In this document: positions 23,485 through 31,542 of the stretch, one piece after another
Layout: every line of letters starts with the position of its first letter
Position numbering within the stretch: the first letter of the stretch is position 1
Assembly: GCA_045580325.1 (NCBI GenBank)
Contig: JAZNNR010000023.1
Location: 8,187 to 72,186 of the forward strand
Source of the DNA: SIG672 sp045580325
Lineage (GTDB): Bacteria; Bacillota; Clostridia; Oscillospirales; CAG-272
Direction of reading: 5' to 3'
DNA: 64,000 nt
The notes under the pieces: model-generated
Told to the model about the DNA's origin: nothing
The model's database searches: none
The model's input: only the letters and a program-made list of their open reading frames with translations
Program-made: the position numbers and the translations under genes

Positions 23485-23556
23485 CACCCGCAACAGGAAT
23501 CGAACCTGTAACTATCCCTTAGGAGGGGATTGTTATATCCATTTAACTATGCAGGC
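23485..23556 (-). tRNA. tRNA-Arg (anticodon CCT)
   Basis: A 72-base tRNA on the minus strand. Acceptor GCCTGCA pairs with TGCGGGT (G-U pairs allowed); D-arm GTTA...TAAC; anticodon arm ATCCC-CTCCTAA-GGGAT gives CCT, reading AGG; T-arm ACAGG-TTCGATT-CCTGT. The discriminator is G and CCA is not encoded. Confidence 0.95.
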
Positions 23557-23575
23557 AAATATAAAATACTACATA

Positions 23576-23604
23576 ACTATAACACAAAACGGGCGCGTTT
23601 TCAA
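23576..23604 (-). promoter_or_regulatory. Promoter of tRNA-Arg
   Basis: Minus strand: TTGAAA, 17-bp spacer ending TTTGTGT, TATAGT. Confidence 0.75.
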
Positions 23605-23699
23605 GGGCTTTTTGCATTTTTCAAGAATTTTTTGTTTAAAACATTTATTAAATGCCTGTTAAATGTTTGAAAATTCGGAGTTTTGGTGTTATTTTACTA

Positions 23700-23728
23700 T
23701 TGAATTTTTTTTTATAATGGTATATAAT
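23700..23728 (+). promoter_or_regulatory. Promoter of the LCP-like gene
   Basis: TTGAAT, 17-bp spacer, TATAAT. Confidence 0.65.
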
Positions 23729-23778
23729 AAATCAGTTATGAAAACTCGGTTCATTTTAATTATGCAGGAGGTGTGCTT

Positions 23779-24930
23779 ATGTCTTTTCTCAAAGGATTTA
23801 TTCCGTCGCTGATAATATCGTTTTTGGCGTTCTCGCTGATAATACTGTACGGCGGCTCGTTTGCTCTTTCGCTTATAGAAGAAAAGGAAAATAATATTTT
23901 GGACGATGACGACATAAGCGGAATAATATCAAATAACGGCACGTCTGTAAACACAGTACAGGACACCTTCTCGTTTGCACTTGTAATAACCGATGATATT
24001 CCTCAAAACGAAGAGGACGAAGGGGACGAAGAGGACTCGGATACAGAAAACGGCGAAAACGGCGAAAACGCTGAAAACGGCGAAGGTACAGACACCGACA
24101 CCGATACAGATATGGGCACGGACACAGAAACTGACACCGACACAGATACAGATACAGATACAGATACAGACAATTCGCAAACCCCCGGATTTGTGCAGGA
24201 TTTTGAAAATATACTCGCCGGCGATGCTGTAAAGATCAGAAGCGAAATCAAGTTTATATGTGTTGTTCATATAAATAAGACGGCAGGGAAATCCTTTATT
24301 ACTGTAATACCAGGAAACAGTATTGCAAAAATCGGCGGAGTTGAGATGTCTCTTTCTCACGCTTTGTACTTTGCAGATACGGGACTGCTCGGAGAAGAGG
24401 ACTTTATTTCTGCCACTGTTGTTGCAAGCACAGGAATTATTCCCGATTTTTACGGAAACGTGGATATTGACGATTTCGTAGCACTCGCTGACATTCTCGG
24501 CGACCTCAAATATGATAATGAGTACAGAATCACAACAGAGCTTGAAGATGAAAATGAAAAGGTAACAGTTCCTATCGGAACGGTAGAACTTACGGGAGAA
24601 ACCTTAAAAGCGCTTCTCACGTATGAAGAATATCCCGATAAAAACATTCCCTATCAGGTACTTATAGACATTTCGCAGACAATGCTTGACAGTATATGTA
24701 AGCAGTTTAAGCCCAATATTATATCGAAGGTCAGAAGTATGCTTAAATATGTTGAAACTGACTTTACAGCAAGCGATATGAATAGAGTTTCATCGGTGTT
24801 TTTCAGCTATGAGGACTCGCAAAAGACTGCTTTGCCTCTGCTAGGCGGCCATGAAAAAATAAACGACGCGTTTCTTTTCCGTATAAACAGTACGGCAAGC
24901 GTAAAGAAATTCAAAGAGTTTTTAAATTAA
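23779..24930 (+). CDS. Divergent LytR-CpsA-Psr (LCP)-like membrane protein with Thr-Asp repeat linker
   Basis: A 383-residue protein with an N-terminal membrane anchor (IPSLIISFLAFSLIILYGG). Residues about 78-135 are an acidic linker of Glu/Asn/Gly then a (Thr-Asp)n run encoded by a hexamer-type repeat. The rest resembles an LCP domain by pattern: FITVIPGNSIAKIGG, ALYFADTGLLGEEDF, GIIPDFYGNVDIDDFVALAD and the late helix region SKVRSMLKYVETDFTASDM. The arginine-rich pyrophosphate-binding residues of active LCP ligases are not evident, so it may be inactive or a distant relative. ATG 23779 with AGGAGGTG five bases ahead is chosen over GTG 23773. glyS follows after 32 bases. Confidence 0.75.
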   Translation: MSFLKGFIPSLIISFLAFSLIILYGGSFALSLIEEKENNILDDDDISGIISNNGTSVNTVQDTFSFALVITDDIPQNEEDEGDEEDSDTENGENGENAENGEGTDTDTDTDMGTDTETDTDTDTDTDTDTDNSQTPGFVQDFENILAGDAVKIRSEIKFICVVHINKTAGKSFITVIPGNSIAKIGGVEMSLSHALYFADTGLLGEEDFISATVVASTGIIPDFYGNVDIDDFVALADILGDLKYDNEYRITTELEDENEKVTVPIGTVELTGETLKALLTYEEYPDKNIPYQVLIDISQTMLDSICKQFKPNIISKVRSMLKYVETDFTASDMNRVSSVFFSYEDSQKTALPLLGGHEKINDAFLFRINSTASVKKFKEFLN

Positions 24931-24962
24931 ATTACTATATAAGCTTTTGAAAGGAAAAAACA

Positions 24963-26360
24963 ATGAACAACAGCGAAAAGACTATGGACAAGATAGTCGC
25001 CCTTTGTAAAAATCGCGGCATAATATATGCAGGAAGTGAAATTTACGGCGGACTTTCAAACTCGTGGGATTACGGTCCTCTCGGCGTAGAGCTCAAAAAT
25101 AATGTTAAAAAGGCTTGGTGGAAGAAATTCGTTCAGGAATCTCCCTATAACGTAGGTCTTGACAGCGCAATTATTATGAACCCTCAGACATGGGTGGCGT
25201 CCGGACACCTCGCAGGATTTTCCGATCCTCTTATGGACTGTAAGGTTTGCCGCAGCCGCCACCGCGCAGATAAGCTTATCGAGGACTATATAAACGAAAA
25301 AGGACTTGACATCAACCCTAACGGCTGGAACAGCGATCAGATGAGCGCATATATCAAGGAAAATCACATTTGCTGCCCCGATTGCGGAAGCGGTGATTTC
25401 ACAGCTATACGTAAGTTCAACCTTATGTTCAAGACTTTTATCGGTGTTACCGAGGACAGCACAAACGAGGTATATCTCCGTCCCGAAACAGCACAGGGTA
25501 TTTTTGTAAACTTCAAGAATATTCAGCGCTCTTCCCGTAAGAAGGTGCCTTTCGGTGTTGCACAGATCGGTAAGTCCTTCAGAAATGAGATAACTCCCGG
25601 AAACTTCGTTTTCCGTACACGTGAATTTGAACAGATGGAGCTTGAATTCTTCTGTAAGCCGGGCACAGACCTCGAATGGTTCGACTACTGGCGTTCTTAC
25701 TGCAAGAACTTCCTTCTTAATCTCGGTATGAGAGAAGAAAATCTCCGTCTTCGCGACCACTCTCCCGAAGAGCTTTGCTTCTATTCCAAGGCTACAACAG
25801 ACTTCGAATTCCTCTTCCCGTTCGGTTGGGGCGAGCTTTGGGGCGTTGCAGACCGTACAGACTATGACCTTACACAGCATATGAATACAAGCGGTCAGTC
25901 GCTCGAATATTTCGATCCCGAAACAAACGAAAAGTACATTCCTTACGTAATCGAGCCCTCGCTCGGTGCAGACCGTGTTCTTCTCGCATTCCTTTGCGAT
26001 GCGTATGACGAAGAGATCGTTGATAGCGAAAAGAATGACGTCCGCGTAGTTCTTCACCTGCACCCCGCACTTGCACCCTTCAAGGCTGCAATTCTTCCTC
26101 TTTCCAAGAAGCTCACTCCCGATGCAGAAAAGCTCTTCGCTGATCTTGCAAAGGATTTCAGCGTTGACTTCGATGATGCGGGCTCTATCGGTAAGAGATA
26201 TCGCCGTCAGGACGAGATCGGTACACCCTTCTGCATTACTTACGACTTTGATTCTCAGGAAGACGGCTGCGTAACAGTCCGCGACAGAGATACAATGGAG
26301 CAGATCCGTATACCTATGGCTGACGTTAAGGCTTATATCGCAAAGAAGCTTGAGTTTTAA
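24963..26360 (+). CDS. glyS: Glycine--tRNA ligase (dimeric, class II)
   Basis: A 465-residue class II aminoacyl-tRNA synthetase of the alpha2 type, shorter at the C-terminus of the insertion regions than human GlyRS but normal for Bacillota. It starts DKIVALCKNRGIIYAGSEIY and has GGLSNSWDYGPLG, motif 2 region FRNEITPGNFVFRTREFEQM, EYFDP and the C-terminal anticodon-binding domain (from about residue 360: VVLHLHPALAPFKAAILPLS). A zinc-ribbon-like CxxC pair, CKVC...CCPDC, is present. AAAGGAA is the ribosome site. It has no own promoter or T-box, so it is probably read from the upstream LCP-like gene's promoter. Confidence 0.96.
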   Translation: MNNSEKTMDKIVALCKNRGIIYAGSEIYGGLSNSWDYGPLGVELKNNVKKAWWKKFVQESPYNVGLDSAIIMNPQTWVASGHLAGFSDPLMDCKVCRSRHRADKLIEDYINEKGLDINPNGWNSDQMSAYIKENHICCPDCGSGDFTAIRKFNLMFKTFIGVTEDSTNEVYLRPETAQGIFVNFKNIQRSSRKKVPFGVAQIGKSFRNEITPGNFVFRTREFEQMELEFFCKPGTDLEWFDYWRSYCKNFLLNLGMREENLRLRDHSPEELCFYSKATTDFEFLFPFGWGELWGVADRTDYDLTQHMNTSGQSLEYFDPETNEKYIPYVIEPSLGADRVLLAFLCDAYDEEIVDSEKNDVRVVLHLHPALAPFKAAILPLSKKLTPDAEKLFADLAKDFSVDFDDAGSIGKRYRRQDEIGTPFCITYDFDSQEDGCVTVRDRDTMEQIRIPMADVKAYIAKKLEF

Positions 26361-26380
26361 TTAGAATATTTTGTGATGAT

Positions 26381-26428
26381 ACAAATTTCGGCAGAGGGAT
26401 TGCTTCCTCTGCCGATTTGTGTTATAAT
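26381..26428 (+). promoter_or_regulatory. Hairpin-embedded terminator/promoter element, copy 1
   Basis: Hairpin CGGCAGAGG/CCTCTGCCG (26389-26397, 26406-26414) with outer ACAAAT/ATTTGT pairing. The loop ends in -35 TTGCTT (26400-26405); 17-bp spacer; -10 TATAAT (26423-26428). It lies 20 bases after the glyS stop. The stem differs from the other three copies by a compensatory A-T to G-C change. Confidence 0.75.
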
Positions 26429-26438
26429 GGGATTAATG

Positions 26439-26550
26439 AAAAGCCTTCCTCCGCGAGGAAGGGGGACCACGAAGTGGTGGAAGGAGTTTTCGATATTCAT
26501 AAACTCCCTCAGTCGCCTTCGGCGACAGCTCCCTCAAGAGGGAGCCTTAT
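26439..26550. repeat. Multi-hairpin intergenic repeat (MITE-like)
   Basis: Successive hairpins: CTTCCTC/GAGGAAG, CCAC/GTGG, GGAGTTT/AAACTCC enclosing a loop, GTCGCC/GGCGAC (26512-26526) and GCTCCCTC/GAGGGAGC (26528-26545). No coding potential. It lies between the copy-1 element and the GNAT gene. This type of five-hairpin block is typical of non-autonomous repeats in gut Clostridia (recollection, not checked). Confidence 0.7.
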
Positions 26551-26660
26551 ATTCGCGCAACTTAAGGTGTATGGCTTTGCTCTCTCTGTTTGTATCAAGA
26601 GGGTGAAAGCTGCACTATGAAACGGAACAATAAATAAGAATTTAACAAGGGTGTATTACT

Positions 26661-27089
26661 TTGGCAGAGATATTATATAAGTATTTGTTACGAGAAAAAA
26701 GTGAGATTGATTCTTCACTTTGCATAAAATGGTTAAGCAAAGAAGAACTTTATGTATTTAACGATCACTTAGAATTGTGTGGCCAAACAGCAATCGATAG
26801 CACTAAGTGGTGCAGAATTTTCGGAGAAGGAACTATATATGCCGGTTTGTTTGTTGATTCTAGGATGGTAGCACGAGCTTGTGTTGAAAAGTATTCAAAT
26901 GAAGCGTGGGAAATAGCCGACGTTAGAGTAGCGCGTGAGTTTCGTAATAAAGGATTGGCCTATAATGTGTGTTTATATGTTTTGGACTATATCCTAAAAA
27001 ACAAAAGAACCCCAACCATTAGAACCGAAGAGGATAACTATCCTATGCAAAAAGTTATTTTAAAATTGGGGTTTACTTCTGAAATATAA
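26661..27089 (+). CDS. GNAT-family N-acetyltransferase
   Basis: A 142-residue acetyl-CoA-dependent acyltransferase. The acetyl-CoA motif is REFRNKGLAYNVC near residue 97 (R/Q-x-x-G-x-A pattern), preceded by the beta strand WEIADVRVA, and the end RTEEDNYPMQKVILKLGF is the usual motif B region. Start is TTG 26661 with AAGGGTG about ten bases ahead; no in-frame ATG fits the domain. Codon use (TTA, AAA, ATA) is more A/T-rich than the neighbouring core genes, suggesting recent arrival. Substrate unknown. Expression may come from the hairpin-embedded promoter at 26400-26428. Confidence 0.85.
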   Translation: MAEILYKYLLREKSEIDSSLCIKWLSKEELYVFNDHLELCGQTAIDSTKWCRIFGEGTIYAGLFVDSRMVARACVEKYSNEAWEIADVRVAREFRNKGLAYNVCLYVLDYILKNKRTPTIRTEEDNYPMQKVILKLGFTSEI

Positions 27090-27143
27090 AATTAGTATTT
27101 ATAATGTGATGTGCTAAAAAATCGATTTATCAAGCAATAAAAC

Positions 27144-27180
27144 AAACACCAACAGATTTTAAAATCTGTCGGTGTTTTAC
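27144..27180. terminator. Bidirectional terminator between GNAT and cysteine desulfurase genes
   Basis: AAACACC(A)ACAGATTTT with its complement AAAATCTGT(C)GGTGTTT. Closely related in sequence to the terminator at 43935-43966. Confidence 0.85.
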
Positions 27181-27189
27181 TTTACAATT

Positions 27190-28353
27190 TTACCCAATCT
27201 TAACAAGTGTCCGTACCGCCTCGCCGATCATTTCTGCTGTGTAGCGGATATCGTCCTCGCTCACCTTGTCCGAAAGACTTATGCGGAGCGTGCAGTCGGT
27301 GTCGAGATCGGAGAGCCCGTAGGCTACAAGCACGTGGCTCTTGTGGCGTCCGTTTGAAGCGCAAGCCGAGCCGCTTGATACGTAGATCCCTTTGCCCGAG
27401 AGAAAATGAAGCGCCGTTTCGCTCTTTATCGCGGGAAGAGTAATGCTTACTATGTGGGGTGCGTGCATTTCGGGTCGGTTGACCTTGACCGAGTCGGGAA
27501 GAAGGGAAATAAGAAGCTCGGAAAGTTCGCTCGTTTTCTCGATAAAGCTCGAGAGCTTTTCCTTGTTGTACTGAGCTGCCGCGCCGAGTGCAGCTATGCC
27601 GAGGACGTTCTCTGTGCCCGACCTGAAGTTGCCCTCCTGACCACCGCCGAGGATAATGGGCACGAGCTTCTTTGTCTTTATGACGTCGCCCGAAACAATA
27701 AGCGCGCCCACACCCTTGGGTGCGTTTATTTTGTGTCCGCTGACAGTTATAAGGTCGGCTTTGAGCGCTCGGAAATTCACGTTTGTTTTAAGAAAAGCCT
27801 GAACGGCATCGGTATGAGTAACCGTAGCGGGATTTATGCGTTTTACCGTGTCAAACGCATTTTTTACGTCATAAATCGCGCCTGTTTCGTTGTTTACGCT
27901 CATTATTGACACCAAAACGGTGCGCTCGCATACAATAGAAGATAGGTAGGAAATATCTATTTTTCCGCCTGCGGTAGAGAGCTTTATGACCTCTGCAAGA
28001 CCGTCCTTTTCAAGCGAGGTTATAGGCTCGAGCAGGGAAGGATGCTCGCTGTCGGTCGTTATTATCTGCGGTAAAAATTTGAAATTCTTTGCGCGTATCA
28101 CACCGAAAACGGCGAGATTGTTCGCTTCGCTTCCGCCCGAGGTGAAAATCACCCTGCGCGTGCGGTCGGCAGAAAGTCCGAGTGCTGAAAGCAGACGGCT
28201 TCGTGCATCGTCGATAAGCTTGTGAGCTTCAAGACCGAGCGCGTGAAGCGAAGAGGGGTTTGCGTAGTTTTTTATAGCTTTGTTTATCGCTTCCACAGCT
28301 ACGTCGCATAGCGGAGTGGTAGCGCTGTTGTCAAGATATATTTCGCGTTCCAA
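27190..28353 (-). CDS. Cysteine desulfurase (NifS/IscS-type)
   Basis: A PLP enzyme of 387 residues that takes sulfur from cysteine for iron-sulfur cluster or thio-tRNA synthesis. Visible: IYLDNSATTP at the N-terminus, SGGSEANNLAV, the PLP lysine in VSGHKINAPKGVGAL, GGGQEGNFRSGTEN, and the active-site cysteine in SSGSACASNGRHKSHVL. The first ATG (28362) is only two bases from AAAGGAA, so TTG 28353 (MEREIYLDN), nine bases further, is the better start. It follows a lipoprotein gene by about 20 bases. No iscU or thiI neighbour is present. Confidence 0.92.
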   Translation of the reverse strand: MEREIYLDNSATTPLCDVAVEAINKAIKNYANPSSLHALGLEAHKLIDDARSRLLSALGLSADRTRRVIFTSGGSEANNLAVFGVIRAKNFKFLPQIITTDSEHPSLLEPITSLEKDGLAEVIKLSTAGGKIDISYLSSIVCERTVLVSIMSVNNETGAIYDVKNAFDTVKRINPATVTHTDAVQAFLKTNVNFRALKADLITVSGHKINAPKGVGALIVSGDVIKTKKLVPIILGGGQEGNFRSGTENVLGIAALGAAAQYNKEKLSSFIEKTSELSELLISLLPDSVKVNRPEMHAPHIVSITLPAIKSETALHFLSGKGIYVSSGSACASNGRHKSHVLVAYGLSDLDTDCTLRISLSDKVSEDDIRYTAEMIGEAVRTLVKIG

Positions 28354-28374
28354 TGGGGACATTTCCTTTCGGGA

Positions 28375-28947
28375 TTATTTGAACTCAAAGAATTTAAGTA
28401 TAGTTTCGATCTCGGTGTCGTGTCTTGAATAAAGATCGGGAGTCGAGGTGTAGGTGAATATATAGAACACGTTGTCCTTTTTGATGATTATCTGCATATA
28501 ACAGAGATCAATTCCCGCAACCTTGCCGCTGTATTCGTATTTCTTTGCGGCTTTTTCGTTTATAAGGGTGTTTTCGCCTGCGTTTGTGAGTGTGAAGCTC
28601 GATTTTTCCTCGCCTGTTTCGCTGTCCTTGACCTTGTCAAAAACTCGGTTTTCAAGCTCCTTTGAGTAATACTCCCAGTAGCTTTCGATGGTTTCGTACT
28701 GATTTTCAACGTCGGCGTATCCTATCATAGTAACGTTGCTCGAGTCGTTTTCGGAAACACGCGCAGATGCCATAAGGTCGGTGTCAGAGGTGTTTACGAT
28801 CCACTCGTCAGGTACATAAAGATAGAAATCATTCGCTTTTCCTGCGGCATTTTTCATTCCGACAGGAGCCTCACCCACTTCGCGTGAGCAGGAAACAAAG
28901 GTCAAAAGAGTAACGAGTATAAGGAGAGTAGATAAAATCTTTTTCAT
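28375..28947 (-). CDS. Lipoprotein, PsbP/DUF1795-like
   Basis: A 190-residue surface lipoprotein. The signal peptide MKKILSTLLILVTLLTFVSC ends in a lipobox with C20. The mature part is a single beta-rich domain (FYLYVPDEWIV, ASARVSENDSSNVTMIGY, LINEKAAKKYEYSG, VFYIFTYTS) whose order resembles PsbP/DUF1795-like domains; recognition is by pattern only. It is the first gene of a two-gene unit with cysteine desulfurase; the pairing has no obvious functional sense. The promoter is at 29003-29031. Confidence 0.8.
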   Translation of the reverse strand: MKKILSTLLILVTLLTFVSCSREVGEAPVGMKNAAGKANDFYLYVPDEWIVNTSDTDLMASARVSENDSSNVTMIGYADVENQYETIESYWEYYSKELENRVFDKVKDSETGEEKSSFTLTNAGENTLINEKAAKKYEYSGKVAGIDLCYMQIIIKKDNVFYIFTYTSTPDLYSRHDTEIETILKFFEFK

Positions 28948-29002
28948 TGAAAATAAGTCCTTCCGTTTGGGTTTAAGTAGAGTGTGGATTTAAATCCTTA
29001 CT

Positions 29003-29031
29003 ATTTTAACACACAACTATGTCAAAATCAA
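29003..29031 (-). promoter_or_regulatory. Promoter of the lipoprotein-cysteine desulfurase unit
   Basis: Minus strand: TTGATT, 17-bp spacer ending TTGTGTGT, TAAAAT. Confidence 0.75.
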
Positions 29032-29125
29032 GTACAGATGGTAAAATACTTTAAAAAAGCTTTAATAATATCTTGTTTTATATACAAATATGATAAAATT
29101 TTCTTATTCTTTAATACAAAATCGG

Positions 29126-29154
29126 TTGACAAAAGAAATGCTGTCTGTTATAAT
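29126..29154 (+). promoter_or_regulatory. Consensus promoter of the amino-sugar operon
   Basis: TTGACA, 17-bp spacer ending CTGT, TATAAT; nearly identical in both boxes to the holB promoter at 1456. Confidence 0.85.
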
Positions 29155-29196
29155 TACAATGAATGTTTATATCTAAACGAGAGGAAGGAAAGCGCA

Positions 29197-29892
29197 ATGA
29201 TTAACGAAAAAGAGAAGTTATGTCCTACCACGGCTGAGCTTATAGATTTTAGTCATACCCTTGCCTGCGATATGCTTGCAAAATGTAAATATCCTTGGGA
29301 AGCTCTTCCTAAGATCAAAGAATGTATAACAAAGCTTATCGAAACTCTCGATAAGGATAAATATATCGAAATTTCAAAAGACGTCTGGGTGGCTAAAAGC
29401 GCATCTGTCGCCCCCAGCGCTATGATAGTCGGTCCGACAATAATCTGCGAAAACGCCGAGATCAGACACTGTGCGTACATACGCGGAAGCGTGCTTGTCG
29501 GAGAAGGTGCGGTCGTAGGTAATTCCTGCGAGCTTAAAAACGCGATAATTTCTGACCTGGCGCAGATACCGCACTATAATTACGTCGGAGATTCTATACT
29601 CGGGTACAAGGCACATATGGGCGCGGGTGCAGTTGCATCTAATTTCCGCCTTGACAAAAAGAACATAAACGTCGGACGCGGAGAAGATAAAATATCGACA
29701 GGACTTCGCAAAATGGGAGTTATTCTCGGGGATTTCTCCGAGGTCGGCTGTAACTCGGTGCTCTATCCGGGAACGGTTATCGGAAGAAGATGCCTTGTAT
29801 ATCCTCTTACAGGAGTGCGCGGTATCGTTTACGAGGATAGCATTGTAAAATCAAACAGCGAAACGATACACAGAAAGACAGAAGATAACTGA
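29197..29892 (+). CDS. Stand-alone GlmU-type left-handed beta-helix acyltransferase
   Basis: A 231-residue hexapeptide-repeat protein. The first 70 residues are helical (PTTAELIDFSHTLACDML); a left-handed beta-helix follows, with IxxxA-type turns (SVAPSAMIVGPTIIC). The segment GNSCELKNAIISDLAQIP followed by HYNYVGDSILG matches the GlmU acetyltransferase active-site region, where the histidine is catalytic, and GAGAVASNF matches GAGTxxxN. The uridylyltransferase domain of GlmU is absent. ATG 29197 follows GAGGAAGGAA; an upstream open frame from 28984 contains the promoter and is not used. It is followed 16 bases later by glmM, so acetylation of glucosamine-1-phosphate is a fair inference. Confidence 0.85.
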   Translation: MINEKEKLCPTTAELIDFSHTLACDMLAKCKYPWEALPKIKECITKLIETLDKDKYIEISKDVWVAKSASVAPSAMIVGPTIICENAEIRHCAYIRGSVLVGEGAVVGNSCELKNAIISDLAQIPHYNYVGDSILGYKAHMGAGAVASNFRLDKKNINVGRGEDKISTGLRKMGVILGDFSEVGCNSVLYPGTVIGRRCLVYPLTGVRGIVYEDSIVKSNSETIHRKTEDN

Positions 29893-29908
29893 AGGGAGCG
29901 ATAGATAA

Positions 29909-31273
29909 ATGGGAAAGTATTTCGGTACGGACGGCTTCAGAGGAGAAGCAAACGTTACCCTTACTGCCGATCACGCTTATAAAATAGGCAGATTTCTCGG
30001 CAGATATTATGCAAAAGACGGTAAAAAATGCCGTGCCGTGATCGGAAAAGATCCGCGACGCTCAAGCTATATGTTTGAATATTCGATAGTTGCGGGACTT
30101 ACAGCATCGGGAGCGGACGTTTATATGCTTCACGTTATTACGACACCCGGTGTTTCTTACGTAACGAGAGTTGATGAATTTGACCTCGGAATAATGATCT
30201 CTGCAAGCCATAACCCATATAACGATAACGGAATAAAGCTGATAAACTCGCGCGGCGAAAAAATGGAAGACGAGGTTATAGATCTTCTTGAAGCTTATCT
30301 CGACGGAGATGCGGGCGATCTCGGCGAAAACGGCGAGCTACCTTTTGCAAAGGATAATGATATCGGCAAGATAGTTGACTATATGTCGGGCAGAAACCGC
30401 TACGTTGGGTATCTTATATCACTTGCATCGCACTCTTACCGTACTGCATATGTAGGTCTTGACTGTGCAAACGGAAGTTCTTGGATGATAGCCAAGAGTA
30501 TATTTGAAGCTCTCGGCGCAAAAACATTCGTTATCAATGCAGAACCCAGCGGTACGAATATCAACGTAAACGCAGGTTCTACACACATTGAGGTGCTTCA
30601 GAAGGCTGTTGTTGAAAACGGTCTTGATATAGGCTTTGCTTATGACGGAGATGCAGACCGCTGTATAGCAGTTGACGAAAAGGGAAACGTTATAACGGGC
30701 GACCATATTCTTTACATACTCGGTAAACGCTTTGCCGCAGACGGTAAGCTTTACGGAAACACGGTCGTTACAACCGTTATGTCGAACTTCGGACTGTATA
30801 AAGCCTTTGACGAGCTTGGAATTTCCTACGAGAAGACAGCCGTTGGCGACAAGTACGTTTACGAATGTATGGCTGAAAAGGGATACAGACTCGGCGGAGA
30901 GCAGAGCGGACATATTATAATGAGCAAATATGCGACTACGGGCGACGGAATTCTTACCTCTATAATGCTTATGGAAACGCTTCTTGAAAGTAAGCTTCCC
31001 GCAAGTAAGCTTTCGGAGGGCTTTACCGTATATCCGCAGGTGCTTAAGAATATAAGAGTAACTGATCTTAGTGCGGCAGTAAATGACAGTGCCGTTAAAG
31101 ATAAAATCGCGCAGATCGAGGAAAAGCTCGGAAGCAGCGGACGTGTGCTTGTACGTAAGAGCGGAACAGAACCCCTTATCCGCATAATGGTAGAAGCAGA
31201 CGAACAAGAAAAATGTAATCTGTATGTAGATGAAATTATCGAAACTATCGTGTCAAGAGGCTACGGACTTTAA
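29909..31273 (+). CDS. glmM: Phosphoglucosamine mutase
   Basis: A 454-residue phosphohexomutase turning glucosamine-6-phosphate into glucosamine-1-phosphate for UDP-GlcNAc and peptidoglycan. Starts MGKYFGTDGFRGEANV; the phosphoserine loop is ISASHNPYNDNGIK near residue 100; the metal loop DGDADRC near residue 246; sugar-binding GEQSGH near residue 330; phosphate-binding RKSGTEPLIRIM near residue 412. Normal length. It sits between the GlmU-type acyltransferase and the ribozyme-controlled glmS, making a complete GlcN branch. Confidence 0.97.
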   Translation: MGKYFGTDGFRGEANVTLTADHAYKIGRFLGRYYAKDGKKCRAVIGKDPRRSSYMFEYSIVAGLTASGADVYMLHVITTPGVSYVTRVDEFDLGIMISASHNPYNDNGIKLINSRGEKMEDEVIDLLEAYLDGDAGDLGENGELPFAKDNDIGKIVDYMSGRNRYVGYLISLASHSYRTAYVGLDCANGSSWMIAKSIFEALGAKTFVINAEPSGTNINVNAGSTHIEVLQKAVVENGLDIGFAYDGDADRCIAVDEKGNVITGDHILYILGKRFAADGKLYGNTVVTTVMSNFGLYKAFDELGISYEKTAVGDKYVYECMAEKGYRLGGEQSGHIIMSKYATTGDGILTSIMLMETLLESKLPASKLSEGFTVYPQVLKNIRVTDLSAAVNDSAVKDKIAQIEEKLGSSGRVLVRKSGTEPLIRIMVEADEQEKCNLYVDEIIETIVSRGYGL

Positions 31274-31299
31274 TAGGTAAGTAGCCTTGCGGCACAAAG

Positions 31300-31435
31300 A
31301 TAAGCGCCAGACCGTCTGAAAGGCGGTTGACGAGGTGGAAGAAGAATCGAGATGTTCGGCGGATGTCTTCCCGCGTGTTCCGACGCGTACATAGACAGTA
31401 AAAACAGGGGTAACCGTGCAACAAAGGGTCTATGA
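31300..31435 (+). ncRNA. glmS ribozyme (glucosamine-6-phosphate-activated, self-cleaving)
   Basis: Conserved core pieces in order: AAGCGCCAGACCG (cleavage expected between A31303 and G31304), TTGACGAGGTGGAAG, AATCGAGATGTTCGGCGGAT followed by GTCTTCCCGCGTG, and the P4 helix ACATAGAC...GGTCTATG (31389-31434) with the P4.1-type loop. It occupies most of the 269 bases between glmM and glmS. Binding of glucosamine-6-phosphate would cleave the mRNA 5' of glmS and lower GlmS production. Confidence 0.95.
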
Positions 31436-31542
31436 CGGAGTTTTGAAAATAATTTTTTATCAAACTGAAAGGAAAATATATTGTTTCTCGGCCTGTTTTA
31501 AGGGGTTAGGGCTGTAAGAGATAATATAACGACATATTATAA

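Noticed and set aside
24080..24175. Short tandem repeats that might suggest a CRISPR array
   Set aside because: They are hexamer coding repeats giving Thr-Asp pairs, with no spacer sequences and no cas genes nearby.
24931..24962. T-box leader ahead of glyS
   Set aside because: Only 32 bases separate the genes; no room for a T-box and no specifier structure is seen.
28984..29196. N-terminal extension of the beta-helix acyltransferase
   Set aside because: It includes two promoters (29003-29031 minus, 29126-29154 plus); the ATG at 29197 has a strong ribosome site.
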